Below the pieces are notes generated by a model. The model searched no databases. It saw only the letters and a list, made by a program, of their open reading frames with translations, and had not been told where the DNA came from. From Mesorhizobium sp. (GTDB lineage Bacteria > Pseudomonadota > Alphaproteobacteria > Rhizobiales > Rhizobiaceae), in NCBI RefSeq assembly GCF_016793485.1, contig NZ_JAEULZ010000006.1:1-64000 (forward strand): DNA of 64,000 nt, read 5' to 3'. Shown here in pieces: positions 42,436 through 51,729 of the stretch. Each line of letters begins with the position of its first letter. Within the stretch, counting starts at the first letter, position 1. Both the position numbers and the translations under genes were made by a program.

Positions 42436-43857
42436 TCAGGCCGCGCCGCTGCCCCATGGGCCGTGATGCGCACCTGGCTCGTCGATACGCTCGAAACCGT
42501 GCGCGCCGAAGAAGTCGCGCTGCGCCTGGATGACGTTCGACGTACCGCGCCCAAGCCGGTAGCTGTCGAAATAGCCGAGCGCCGAGGACAGCGCGGGCGT
42601 CGGCAGGCCGGCCTCGGCCGAACGCGCCACGATACGGCGCAGACCCGGATGCGCTTCCTTCATCATCGCGACAAAGGCGGGCGCCATCAGCAGGTTGGTG
42701 ACCGGACCGCCTGAGAAGGCCGTGGCGAGCGTGCCTAAGAACTGCGAACGGATGATGCAGCCGGCGCGCCAGATCTTGGCGATGGTCGGCATCGGCAGGT
42801 TCCAGCCGAATTCCTTGGAGGCCGCAGCCATGACGGCGAAGCCCTGCGCATAGGCCGCGATCTTGCCGGCAAAGAGCGCGGACTCGAGATCGGCGAGCAC
42901 CTCGTCCTTGCTGCCCGAGAACTTGGCTACGCCGCCCGCGCCATAAACCTTCTCGGCGGCGACGCGCTCGTCCTTGAGCGACGAGAGCACGCGGGCCGCA
43001 ACCGCCGCCTCGATGGCGGTGGCGGGGATGCCGAGCTGCTGCGCCTCGATGACCGACCACTTGCCGGTGCCCTTCTGGCCGGCGCGGTCAAGGATCATGT
43101 CGACCATAGGCTTGCCGGTTTTTGGATCGTCGGCGGCGAGCACCTTGGCTGTGATCTCGATCAGGTAGGAATCGAGGCGGCCCTCGTTCCACTTCGCAAA
43201 GACCGCACCGATCTCTTTCGACCCCATGCCCAGCCCGTCGCGCAGGATGCCGTAGATCTCGGCGATCATCTGCATGTCGGCATATTCGATGCCGTTGTGG
43301 ATCGTTTTGACGAAATGGCCGGCGCCGTCGGTACCGAGCCATGCCGCGCAGGCCTCGCCCTCCGCCTTGGCGGCGATCGACGTCAGCACCTTCTCGACGC
43401 GCTTCCACGACGCTTCCGTGCCGCCGACCATGATGGACGGGCCATGGCGCGCGCCCTCTTCGCCGCCTGACACGCCCATGCCAATGAAGGTCAGCCCGGA
43501 GCCTTCCAGTTCCTTGAAACGGCGCATCGTGTCGCGGAAGTTGGCGTTGCCGGCGTCGATGACGATGTCGTTGTCGGACAGCACGCCGCGCAGATGCGCG
43601 ATCTGCTCGTCGACGGCGGCGCCCGCCTGCACCATGATAATGACCGGACGCGGCGGACGGATGGCGGCGGCAAGCGCCTCGATCGTCTCGCAGGGAACGA
43701 TCATGTCGTTGAGCGGGCCGGCCTCCCGCTTGAACTGGTGCGTCTTGGCGACCGTGCGGTTGAACACCGCGATCCTGTTGCCTTTCTCGGCGATGTTGAG
43801 GGCAAGGTTGGAGCCCATCACGCCAAGGCCGATCAGTCCGATTTCGGCGTCCACCAT
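42436..43857 (-). CDS. gnd: 6-phosphogluconate dehydrogenase, decarboxylating
   Basis: Converts 6-phosphogluconate to ribulose 5-phosphate, CO2 and NADPH in the pentose phosphate pathway. The 473-residue protein has the N-terminal GLIGLGVMGSNLALNIA motif, FNRT for NADP phosphate binding, GMGVSGGEEGARHGPSIM, and the catalytic GHFVKTIHNGIEY segment with Lys, His and Asn. The C-terminal tail ends GPWGSGAA. Length and motifs are those of the full-length (long) family. Confidence 0.96.
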   Translation of the reverse strand: MVDAEIGLIGLGVMGSNLALNIAEKGNRIAVFNRTVAKTHQFKREAGPLNDMIVPCETIEALAAAIRPPRPVIIMVQAGAAVDEQIAHLRGVLSDNDIVIDAGNANFRDTMRRFKELEGSGLTFIGMGVSGGEEGARHGPSIMVGGTEASWKRVEKVLTSIAAKAEGEACAAWLGTDGAGHFVKTIHNGIEYADMQMIAEIYGILRDGLGMGSKEIGAVFAKWNEGRLDSYLIEITAKVLAADDPKTGKPMVDMILDRAGQKGTGKWSVIEAQQLGIPATAIEAAVAARVLSSLKDERVAAEKVYGAGGVAKFSGSKDEVLADLESALFAGKIAAYAQGFAVMAAASKEFGWNLPMPTIAKIWRAGCIIRSQFLGTLATAFSGGPVTNLLMAPAFVAMMKEAHPGLRRIVARSAEAGLPTPALSSALGYFDSYRLGRGTSNVIQAQRDFFGAHGFERIDEPGAHHGPWGSGAA

Positions 43858-43967
43858 TGTTTCCGTCCCTTGATTGAGCGCCGGTATGGGCCGGCCTGTC
43901 GATGTAATTCGCCGGGATGTTTGACCCGCGTATGAAGCTTCGTCAACCTGTGCCGACGCCGCCGGGA

Positions 43968-44399
43968 TCAGCCGGCGCGGCGCTTGCGGCCGTAGAGTTC
44001 GAGCCGGTGGTGCACGATGTCATAACCCAACGCTTTTGCGATCTCGTCCTGGAGCTGTTCGATCCGCTCCGACTTGAACTCGATCACGTCGCCGGTCTCG
44101 ATGTCGATCAGGTGGTCGTGATGCTCGCCGCCGGCGTGCTCGAACCGCGAAGGCCCGCCCTCGAAGGCGTGGCGGTGGATCGCTCCCATGTCCCCGAGCA
44201 GCTTCATCGTGCGGTAGACCGTGGAGAGCGAGATCGACGGGTCTTCCGCGGACGCGCGCCGGAAGATTTCAAGCGCGTCCGGATGATCTTCGGTCTCCGA
44301 CAGGATGGCAAGAATGACGCTGCGCTGGCGCGTGATCCGCACGCCCTGCCGGCGCAGTTCCTTCTCGTAATCGAGCCTTTTCGGGGTTCGTCTTACCAT
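43968..44399 (-). CDS. Fur-family regulator (Fur/Mur type)
   Basis: A 143-residue metalloregulator with a winged helix ([14 protein letters not shown] through [16 protein letters not shown]) and the metal-binding segment [19 protein letters not shown]. The sequence is closest to the Fur/Mur branch, which in rhizobia responds to manganese more than iron. It lacks the paired Cys motifs of classical Fur/Zur zinc sites and is not Irr. It is divergent from the adenylate cyclase gene; the metal specificity cannot be decided here. Confidence 0.87.
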   Translation of the reverse strand: MVRRTPKRLDYEKELRRQGVRITRQRSVILAILSETEDHPDALEIFRRASAEDPSISLSTVYRTMKLLGDMGAIHRHAFEGGPSRFEHAGGEHHDHLIDIETGDVIEFKSERIEQLQDEIAKALGYDIVHHRLELYGRKRRAG

Positions 44400-44583
44400 G
44401 GCTGCTTTATAGTCCAGTTGACAGCCAGTTGCAAAACAAAGCCAACGGCCAGCGGCCTCGTGGCTGGCTTCGGGAACTTTCGCCGTGTGTCGGGTGCAGA
44501 CCGCGCGCTTCGGGCGGACCGCTCAAGCCGGCTGAAGTATCGACGGCCTTGCATTTGGCCGAATCGTAGGGACATTTGCCGGC

Positions 44584-46488
44584 ATGGATTCATCGAGCGA
44601 ACCCGTACGCTTCGTCCGGCCCGTCGAAAATCAAAAGCGGCGCATTCCGGTCGCGGCCATCATGGCGCTGAGCTTCGGCGCGCTTGTGCTGCTGTCAATC
44701 GGCGGCGTGCTGACGCTTACGGTTTGGGCAAATGTCCGAAACACGCTCGACCTTTTGGGCGCGCAGTCGACATTGCTTGTCGATGCGATGGAAGATTCGC
44801 TTCGCGCGGAGATGGGGCAGGCCGAGGGCGCGGTCAGTGGCGTATCCCGGCTCTATGCGGATAACGAGTTCGAAATAGACGACAACAGGATGACTGCGGC
44901 TCTCTCGGGCGCGCTGGCGGGAGCGCGACCGGCCACCGCGATGCTGATCTGCACGCCCGACGTGGTCTGCCGCGGCGTCGCACGTCAGGCGGACGGCCGC
45001 ATTGAGCCGCTTCTGGCCGAAGCCGAGAAGACACCGCAAATGCGCGCAGCGCTGGCGGAGCGCGAAAAATCCGACGGGCTGGTCTGGGGTTCGTTCGTCA
45101 CCAATGAACACGGCCTGTTTGCCAACGTCTCGATGCCGCTCGTGCGCGACGGCGCGGCGCGAGGCTGGGTCATCGCGGCCGTTGAACTGCACAAGCTGTC
45201 CGAGATCACGAGGGACCTCTCCTCGCGGTTCGGCACGCACGCCTTCATCCTGGATGGCGAAGACCGCATCATTGCCGATCAGCGCCTGGCCGATCAGCCA
45301 GCGGTTTCGGAGGGTATCCGGCCGCTGATGCCGCTGTCCGCCTTTGGCGATCCGGTGCTGGCGGCCTATCCGCAGCGCCAGGCCGGCGACCAGTTTGGCA
45401 ATGGGCGAACGCGGGACGTTGAGCTGTCGGAAATCAACATCGATGGAGAGGACAGAAGCTGGTGGAGTGGCGACGGCTACGTAGCCATTACCCGCCAGAT
45501 ATCAGGCTACGGAGCCGAGCCGTGGACGATCGGGGCCTATTTCCAGGGCAGCGAGATCGGCCGCGAGGTCGAGCGCGTGGTCGGATCGGCCATGCTCGGG
45601 CTCGGTGCCATGGCCGCTGCGGTCATCGTCGCGATACTGCTGGGGAGGCGTATTTCGCGCCCGATCGGACAGATCGCCGGACAGGCGACGCGTGTCGCCA
45701 ATTTCGATCTGGAGGACGTCGAGCCACTACCGCGCAGCCGGGTCAAGGAACTCGACGAACAGGCGCTGGCTTTCAACGCCATGCTGGTCGGCCTGCGCGC
45801 CTTCTCGACCTATATCCCACGCTCGCTCGTTGCCAAGCTGGTCCGTTCGGGCGAGATCGGCGTTGCGGAACCGCATGAGGCCGTCGTCACGGTGATGTTC
45901 ACCGACATCGTGGGCTTCACGACGCTCTCGGAAGAGCTGGACGTTACGGTCGCCTCCGATCTGCTCAACCGCCATTTCGCTTTGCTGTGCCGCGCCATCG
46001 ATGCTCATGGCGGCACGGTGGACAAATTTCTCGGCGACGGAATGATGGCATTCTTCGGCGCGCCGGATAGGTTGAAGGGCCACGCCGCCGCTGCGGTCCG
46101 CGCGGCGATTCAGATACGCCACGATATCGCGGCCGACAACAAGGCCGCGGCGGCGGAAGACCGCCCGCCCCTGCGGGTCCGCATCGGCATCCACACCGGG
46201 CCGGTCGTCGTCGGCAACATCGGTGCGTCGGACCGGGTCAACTACACGATCATCGGCGACACGGTGAACGTCAGCCAGAGGCTGGAAGGGCTGGGCAAGG
46301 AGCTGGCTCCTGAAGAAGAGACGGCGATCGCCATCTCGGCCGAGACAGCCTCGCGCCTCGACGAGCGTTTCGAGGTGGAGTCCGCCGGCCTTCACCGGCT
46401 GCGGGGCCGCGGTGAGCCGGTCGAGGTCTTCCTCGTCGGCGACGTTGGCGCGGCCGTCGCCGTAAGGCAGCAGGCGGGCGCGGCTTAG
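44584..46488 (+). CDS. Membrane-bound class III adenylate cyclase with extracytoplasmic sensor
   Basis: A 634-residue protein with two membrane helices (about 21-45 and 336-356), a roughly 290-residue periplasmic sensor region of probable Cache type between them, and a HAMP-like linker. The C-terminal cyclase domain (about 430-600) has FTDIVGFTTLSE and FLGDGMMAFFG with the metal Asp residues. KFLGDG and IIGDTVNVSQRL carry the Lys and Thr/Asn typical of adenylate rather than guanylate specificity. It would make cAMP in response to an outside ligand that is not known. Confidence 0.87.
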   Translation: MDSSSEPVRFVRPVENQKRRIPVAAIMALSFGALVLLSIGGVLTLTVWANVRNTLDLLGAQSTLLVDAMEDSLRAEMGQAEGAVSGVSRLYADNEFEIDDNRMTAALSGALAGARPATAMLICTPDVVCRGVARQADGRIEPLLAEAEKTPQMRAALAEREKSDGLVWGSFVTNEHGLFANVSMPLVRDGAARGWVIAAVELHKLSEITRDLSSRFGTHAFILDGEDRIIADQRLADQPAVSEGIRPLMPLSAFGDPVLAAYPQRQAGDQFGNGRTRDVELSEINIDGEDRSWWSGDGYVAITRQISGYGAEPWTIGAYFQGSEIGREVERVVGSAMLGLGAMAAAVIVAILLGRRISRPIGQIAGQATRVANFDLEDVEPLPRSRVKELDEQALAFNAMLVGLRAFSTYIPRSLVAKLVRSGEIGVAEPHEAVVTVMFTDIVGFTTLSEELDVTVASDLLNRHFALLCRAIDAHGGTVDKFLGDGMMAFFGAPDRLKGHAAAAVRAAIQIRHDIAADNKAAAAEDRPPLRVRIGIHTGPVVVGNIGASDRVNYTIIGDTVNVSQRLEGLGKELAPEEETAIAISAETASRLDERFEVESAGLHRLRGRGEPVEVFLVGDVGAAVAVRQQAGAA

Positions 46489-46501
46489 GCGCAGCTTTGC
46501 C

Positions 46502-47614
46502 CTATGCGGCGATTGCCGGCGCTGCGACGCGTGCGAAGGAGCGGCCTTCGGCGTTGAAGATATGCAGGGTGGCGGGATCGGCATCCACCTTCAGCACCTC
46601 GCCGCGCTTAAGCGGCGTGTTGCCCGGCAGCTTGACGACCAGCGGCGCGTCCGCGCGGCCGATGTCGAGATAGACGAGCTGCACCTCGCCGAGCTGCTCG
46701 ATGTAGTCGACCTTGCCCTCGAACAGCACGGTTCCGCCGGTGGCGACGCGCAGATCCTCCGGCCTGACGCCGAAGCTGATCGACGCGCCTGCGGCATCGG
46801 CAGGTGTCGCGACTGGGACTTCGGCCTTGAGGCCGCCGGTGATCGCGATCGATGTCGTGGAGCCGGCCTTCTCGATGGTCGCCGGCACGATGTTCATGGC
46901 AGGCGAGCCGATGAACTGCGCGACGAACAGATTGCCCGGATGGTGATAGAGCTCCATCGGAGTGCCGACCTGCTCCACGCGCCCATCCTTCAGGACGACG
47001 ATGCGGTCGGCGAGCGTCATCGCCTCGACCTGGTCATGCGTGACGTAGATCATCGTCGTGTTGGGCATCGATTCCTTGAGCTTGGCGATCTCGATGCGGG
47101 TGGCGACGCGCAAAGCGGCGTCCAGGTTGGACAACGGCTCGTCGAAGAGGAAGACCTTCGGGTTGCGCACGATGGCGCGGCCGATGGCGACGCGCTGGCG
47201 CTGGCCACCCGACATCGCCTTGGGCAGGCGGTCGAGATATTTGGTGAGCTGCAGGATGTCCGCCGCCTGCTTCACGCGGCGGTCGATCTCGGACTTGCTT
47301 TCGCCCGCGATCTTCATGCCGAAGGCCATGTTGTCGTAGACGGTCATGTGCGGATAGAGCGCGTAGGACTGGAACACCATGGCGATGCCGCGCTTGGACG
47401 GCGGCACGTCGTTGACGAGTTCGCCCGCGATCTTGAGTTCGCCCGACGTAATCTCCTCGAGGCCGGCGATGGTGCGCAGGAGCGTCGACTTTCCGCAGCC
47501 GGACGGCCCCACGAACACGATGAACTCGCCCGACTTGATGTCCAGGTCGATGCCGTGAAGGATGTGGATGGCGCCGTAGGACTTCTTGATCTGCCTTAGC
47601 GTGAGATCTGCCAT
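46502..47614 (-). CDS. aglK: Alpha-glucoside ABC transporter ATPase AglK
   Basis: A 370-residue MalK/UgpC-type ATPase: Walker A GPSGCGKST, Q-loop VFQSYALYPHM, signature SGGQRQRVAIGRAI, Walker B VFLFDEPLSNLD, H-loop VTHDQ, and a C-terminal regulatory TOBE-type domain (FGVRPEDLRV). The ATG at 47614 has AGGAGC upstream; extra upstream codons overlap aglA and are rejected. It is the last gene of aglE-F-G-A-K. Confidence 0.92.
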   Translation of the reverse strand: MADLTLRQIKKSYGAIHILHGIDLDIKSGEFIVFVGPSGCGKSTLLRTIAGLEEITSGELKIAGELVNDVPPSKRGIAMVFQSYALYPHMTVYDNMAFGMKIAGESKSEIDRRVKQAADILQLTKYLDRLPKAMSGGQRQRVAIGRAIVRNPKVFLFDEPLSNLDAALRVATRIEIAKLKESMPNTTMIYVTHDQVEAMTLADRIVVLKDGRVEQVGTPMELYHHPGNLFVAQFIGSPAMNIVPATIEKAGSTTSIAITGGLKAEVPVATPADAAGASISFGVRPEDLRVATGGTVLFEGKVDYIEQLGEVQLVYLDIGRADAPLVVKLPGNTPLKRGEVLKVDADPATLHIFNAEGRSFARVAAPAIAA

Positions 47615-47660
47615 GGTCTGCTCCTGACGTTTCCTTGTCCTTGTATGCCGGCCAGCGGAA

Positions 47661-49328
47661 CTAGTCCAGCCGGCCGAACCATGCTCCATAACCCTGGAAT
47701 TCCATCCTGCCGCCGTCGGTCCGCGCAGAGAAGCCGTGACCGCCGAGCGACTGGCCGCCCGTGCCCGCGCCGAGGTCGATGGTCGCGGGGCCTGCTCCGA
47801 GGTTGAAGGCGCAGACGATACGCTCGTTGCCCTCGCTCCTTGCGAAAGCGATAGCATCGCCTTCGACGGCCAGAAACTCGATGTCTCCCTTGACCAGCGC
47901 CGGGTAGTTTCGGCGGAAGGCGAGGAAGCGCCTGTAATGTTCGAGCAGTGAGTCCGGGTTGCCCTGCTGCCGGTTGACAGCCAGAGGGAGGTGCTCTGTC
48001 GCCACCGGCAGCCAGGGTCTTACATCGGAGAAACCGCCATTGGTCTTGCCGTCGTCCCAGACCATCGGCGTGCGACAGCCGTCGCGTCCTTTGAATTCAG
48101 GCCAGAAACGAATACCGTAGGGGTCCTGCAAGTCGTCGTAGGAAATCGTCGCCTCGGTCAGGCCGAGCTCTTCGCCCTGATAGAGGCAGACCGAACCGCG
48201 CAGCGACATGAGAAGCGCGGAGACGACCTTGAGATAGGCGGGCGGATTGGGCTCGCTTGCCGCCCAGCGCGTGGCGTGGCGCACCACGTCATGGTTGGAG
48301 AAAGCCCAGCAGGACCAGCCGTCGCTGGCCACACGGCCGAAGGCTTCCAGCACCGAGCGAACCTTCGATGCGCCGATCTTCTCTGGTGCGAGGAAATCGA
48401 AGGCGTAGCACATCTGCACGCGGTGATCCCCCGCCGTGTAGGCGGCGACCACTTCGAGGCCGCGCTGCGAGTCGCCGACCTCGCCGACCGCCGCCGTCGC
48501 CGGATATTCGTCGAGAAGCGCACGGAAGCGCTCGAGGAAGGCGAGGTTCTCGGGCCGGCTCTTGTCGTAGATATGGTCCTGGTAGTTGTACGGGTTGACC
48601 GAAGGTGCCGTCTGGTCGTTGCGCTCTTCCGGCGGCAATGCCGGATTGTTCTCCAGGCCCTGACTGTGGAAGTAGAAGTTGATCGTGTCCAGCCGAAAGC
48701 CATCGACACCGCGCTCCAGCCAGAAGCGGGTCACGTCGAGCAGAGCGTCCTGCACTTGGCGGTTGTGAAAATTCAGGTCTGGCTGCTCGGCCAGGAAGTT
48801 GTGCAGGTAATATTGCTGGCGGCGCGTATCCCATTGCCACGCCGAACCGCCGAAGATCGCCAGCCAGTTGTTGGGCGGCGTGCCGTCCGGCTTCGCATCG
48901 GCCCAGACATACCAGTCCGCCTTCGGGTTGTCCTTGCTCGACCGGCTTTCCACGAACCACGGATGGATGTCGGCCGTATGCGAGATCACCTCGTCGATCA
49001 TGACGCGCAGGCCGAGCCTGTGCGCCTCGGCAATCAGCGCATCGAAATCGGCCAGCGTCCCGAACATCGGATCGACGTCGCGATAGTCGGAGACGTCGTA
49101 GCCGAAATCCTTCATCGGTGACTTGAAGAAGGGCGAAATCCAGATCGCATCGATGCCGAGCGATGCGATGTAGGGCAGTCTCTGGATGATGCCCTTCAGA
49201 TCGCCGACGCCATCCCCGTTCGAGTCCTGATAGCTGCGCGGATAGATCTGGTAGATCACCGCGCCGCGCCACCAGTCGCGGTCGGGAGCAAGTTCCGGCT
49301 GAACCTTCATTTCACGTATTGCCGACAA
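47661..49328 (-). CDS. aglA: Alpha-glucosidase AglA (GH13)
   Basis: A 555-residue cytoplasmic glycoside hydrolase that cleaves alpha-glucosides such as sucrose, maltose and trehalose after import. GH13 regions are visible: DEVISHTAD (I), GFRLDTINF with the nucleophile Asp (II), AVGEVGD with the acid/base Glu (III) and FSNHDVVR (IV). It begins with TTG at 49328 preceded by GGAGG; an ATG at 49310 is an alternative. It starts 4 bases after the aglG stop. Confidence 0.93.
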   Translation of the reverse strand: MSAIREMKVQPELAPDRDWWRGAVIYQIYPRSYQDSNGDGVGDLKGIIQRLPYIASLGIDAIWISPFFKSPMKDFGYDVSDYRDVDPMFGTLADFDALIAEAHRLGLRVMIDEVISHTADIHPWFVESRSSKDNPKADWYVWADAKPDGTPPNNWLAIFGGSAWQWDTRRQQYYLHNFLAEQPDLNFHNRQVQDALLDVTRFWLERGVDGFRLDTINFYFHSQGLENNPALPPEERNDQTAPSVNPYNYQDHIYDKSRPENLAFLERFRALLDEYPATAAVGEVGDSQRGLEVVAAYTAGDHRVQMCYAFDFLAPEKIGASKVRSVLEAFGRVASDGWSCWAFSNHDVVRHATRWAASEPNPPAYLKVVSALLMSLRGSVCLYQGEELGLTEATISYDDLQDPYGIRFWPEFKGRDGCRTPMVWDDGKTNGGFSDVRPWLPVATEHLPLAVNRQQGNPDSLLEHYRRFLAFRRNYPALVKGDIEFLAVEGDAIAFARSEGNERIVCAFNLGAGPATIDLGAGTGGQSLGGHGFSARTDGGRMEFQGYGAWFGRLD

Positions 49329-49332
49329 GATG

Positions 49333-50487
49333 TCAGCCTCCTTTCACGGAGCCCGCGAGCAGGCCGCGGACGAAATAGCGCTGTAGCGAGAAGAACACGG
49401 CGAGCGGCACGAGGATAGTGACGAAGGCCGACGTGGTGAGGATTTCCCAGTCGCCGCCGCGCGAGCCGAGCAACGCGTTGAGCTTTGCCGTGAGGACCAG
49501 TTCGCTGGCGTCGGTCTTGAGGAAGACCATGGCGACCAGAAGGTCGTTCCAGACCCAGAGGAACTGGAAGATGGCGAAGGACGCCAGCACCGGGAAGGAC
49601 AGCGGCAGCACGATCTTGAGGAAGATCTCGAAGTCGCTGGCGCCGTCGATGCGCGCCGATTCCATCAGCTCCTTGGGCAGGCCGGCCATGTAGCTGCGCA
49701 GCAGATAGATGGCGAAGGGCAGGCCGAAGCCGGTATGCGCCAGCCAGATGCCGAGATAGGTCTTGGACGGCACCCCGAAGAAGAGCGCGACGCCGTTGTA
49801 GAGCTGGAGCAGCGGGATCAGCGTCATCTGCAGCGGCACGACCAGCAGCCCGATGATGGTGGCGATGATCAGCGCGCGGCCGGGAAAGCGCATCCAGGCG
49901 AGCGCATAGGCGGCGAAGGCCGCGATCATGATCGGGATGATGGTGGCAGGCACCGTCACCGTCAGCGAATTGATAAAGGATCGCCCGATGCCTTCCGAGA
50001 ACAGCACCGTCTCGTAGTTTTCGGTCGTGAAGCGGGGTGGCGCTGAAGAAGCGAAGTAGATGCGCTGGCCGCGCGTACCCTCGAAGGCGACCGGGGAGGC
50101 GAGGACGAAGCTGCCGTCTGCGTTGACCTGCAGGGTTACGCCGTCGCCAAGGTCGGCGGTCTCTCCGACGGCATATTGCGTCGGCGCGGCGGAGCGCAGG
50201 CCGAACGCGCTGACCTCGCGTGCCGGTGCATCGCCGAAGATGTTGCCCTCGATGACGAATTTTCCGTCTTTCTCGACCTGGCTTTCCGGCGCAGGCAGGC
50301 GGCCGGCCTCCGTCTGCGTGGAACTGGAGAAGGAATTCCACCAACCGGACGCGATGATCTGGTCTTTGTCGCGCAACGACGAGACGAGGATGCCGAGCGT
50401 CGGGATCGTCCAGATGATAACGAACACGAGTACGGCGAGATGGACGCCGAACCTGCCGAGGAGGGACTTGCCGCGAGCGGTTGCCAT
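49333..50487 (-). CDS. aglG: Alpha-glucoside ABC transporter permease AglG
   Basis: A 384-residue MalG-type permease. One N-terminal helix (VLVFVIIWTIPTLGILVSSL) is followed by a periplasmic loop of about 130 residues that is larger than in MalG, then five more helices. The cytoplasmic EAA loop reads MESARIDGASDFEIFLKIVLPL and contacts the ATPase. It ends with the conserved FVRGLLAGSVKGG. One base separates it from the aglF stop. Confidence 0.91.
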   Translation of the reverse strand: MATARGKSLLGRFGVHLAVLVFVIIWTIPTLGILVSSLRDKDQIIASGWWNSFSSSTQTEAGRLPAPESQVEKDGKFVIEGNIFGDAPAREVSAFGLRSAAPTQYAVGETADLGDGVTLQVNADGSFVLASPVAFEGTRGQRIYFASSAPPRFTTENYETVLFSEGIGRSFINSLTVTVPATIIPIMIAAFAAYALAWMRFPGRALIIATIIGLLVVPLQMTLIPLLQLYNGVALFFGVPSKTYLGIWLAHTGFGLPFAIYLLRSYMAGLPKELMESARIDGASDFEIFLKIVLPLSFPVLASFAIFQFLWVWNDLLVAMVFLKTDASELVLTAKLNALLGSRGGDWEILTTSAFVTILVPLAVFFSLQRYFVRGLLAGSVKGG

Positions 50488-50488
50488 C

Positions 50489-51499
50489 TCAGTGTCCCCC
50501 CTCTTTGTTGGCCTGCCTGATGTTCCAGATCATGATCGGCAGCACGGCGATCATGATGATGATGGCGATCGTCGCGCCGCGCCCGAAATCGCCACCGCCA
50601 CGGAACATCCAGTCGAACATCAGGTTGGCGAGCACCTGACTGTTCCACTGGCCGTTGGTCATGGTGAGAACGATGTCGAACACCTTGAGCACGAGGATGG
50701 TGATGGTCGTCCAGACGACCGCGATCGTGCCCCATATCTGCGGGACCATGATCCTCCAGAAGATCTGGAAAGGATTGGCTCCGTCGATCACGGCAGCCTC
50801 GATGGTCTCCTCCGGGATGCCGCGCAGCGCCGCCGACAGGATCACCATGGCAAAGCCCGTCTGGATCCAGATCAGGATGACCATCAGGAAGAAATTGTTC
50901 CAGAAGGGCAGCGATATCCAGACCTGCGGCGAGCCTCCCAACCACTGGACTATGGCGTTGAGCAGGCCGATCTGAACCTGCCCGTCGCCGCGATATTCGT
51001 AGATGAATTTCCAGATCACGCTGGCGCCGACGAACGAGATGGCGAGCGGCAGGAAGATCAGGCTCTTGGCGATGGTGCCCCACCAGATCTTGTCGGTGAG
51101 CACGGCGATCACCAGCCCGAGGAAGGTGCAGGCGGCTGGCACCACGGCCAGCCACAGGATGTTATTAAAGATCGAGTTGCGGAACTCGCGGTCGCCGAAT
51201 GCCCAGGAGTAGTTGGCGAGGCCGACGAAGTTCTCGCCCGCCCGGTCGTGAAAGGACAGATAGAGCGTCTGGATGACGGGATATATCAGGTAGACGACGA
51301 GGATCAGCAACGCCGGGCCGATGAAGAGCCACGGGCGGATCAGGCCCTGCCGACGCAGATTGTTCACGGCGGCCATGCCGGTCACGCCGCGCGACGGGAA
51401 GATCAAGTCAAGGAGTTTGTTCGCTCCCCAGAAATAGGCGATCGCTCCACCGACGCCGATGATGATCGTGATGATGGCCGAGAATATCTGCGCAGCCAT
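50489..51499 (-). CDS. aglF: Alpha-glucoside ABC transporter permease AglF
   Basis: A 336-residue MalF-type permease with an extra N-terminal helix (IFSAIITIIIGVGGAIAYF), then six core helices. The EAA loop reads EAAVIDGANPFQIFWRIMVP. GGAGGAGG lies before the ATG. It is followed directly by aglG and separated from aglE by 230 bases that contain a palindromic repeat. Confidence 0.91.
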   Translation of the reverse strand: MAAQIFSAIITIIIGVGGAIAYFWGANKLLDLIFPSRGVTGMAAVNNLRRQGLIRPWLFIGPALLILVVYLIYPVIQTLYLSFHDRAGENFVGLANYSWAFGDREFRNSIFNNILWLAVVPAACTFLGLVIAVLTDKIWWGTIAKSLIFLPLAISFVGASVIWKFIYEYRGDGQVQIGLLNAIVQWLGGSPQVWISLPFWNNFFLMVILIWIQTGFAMVILSAALRGIPEETIEAAVIDGANPFQIFWRIMVPQIWGTIAVVWTTITILVLKVFDIVLTMTNGQWNSQVLANLMFDWMFRGGGDFGRGATIAIIIMIAVLPIMIWNIRQANKEGGH

Positions 51500-51534
51500 G
51501 ATGTCCTCCTCCCCTGTTCGCGCACGGTGTTTCC

Positions 51535-51715
51535 GTGCGTCCTTCGAGGCTCACCCTGCGGTTCGCACCTCAGGATGAGGAACCTCGGCGCTGCCTCGAA
51601 CCTCCGTGACAAGAGTTTGTGGAAGTCGCCTGCCTGGAAGCTCGACAGTGGACGAAGGGTTAGCGCCAAACCCCTCATCCTGAGGTGCGAGCGGAGCGAG
51701 CCTCGAAGGACGCAC
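51535..51715. repeat. Large inverted repeat between aglE and aglF
   Basis: The left arm (51535-51580) starts GTGCGTCCTTCGAGGCTC and ends TCGCACCTCAGGATGAGG. The right arm (51673-51715) is its inverted copy with a short different centre. About 36 of 43 positions pair. The intervening 92 bases have no coding signal. This CTCGAAGG/CATCCTGAGG palindrome is a widespread repeat type in Mesorhizobium-like genomes. As RNA it would form a long hairpin after aglE. Confidence 0.8.
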
Positions 51716-51729
51716 TCCGCTCGAGAGCG

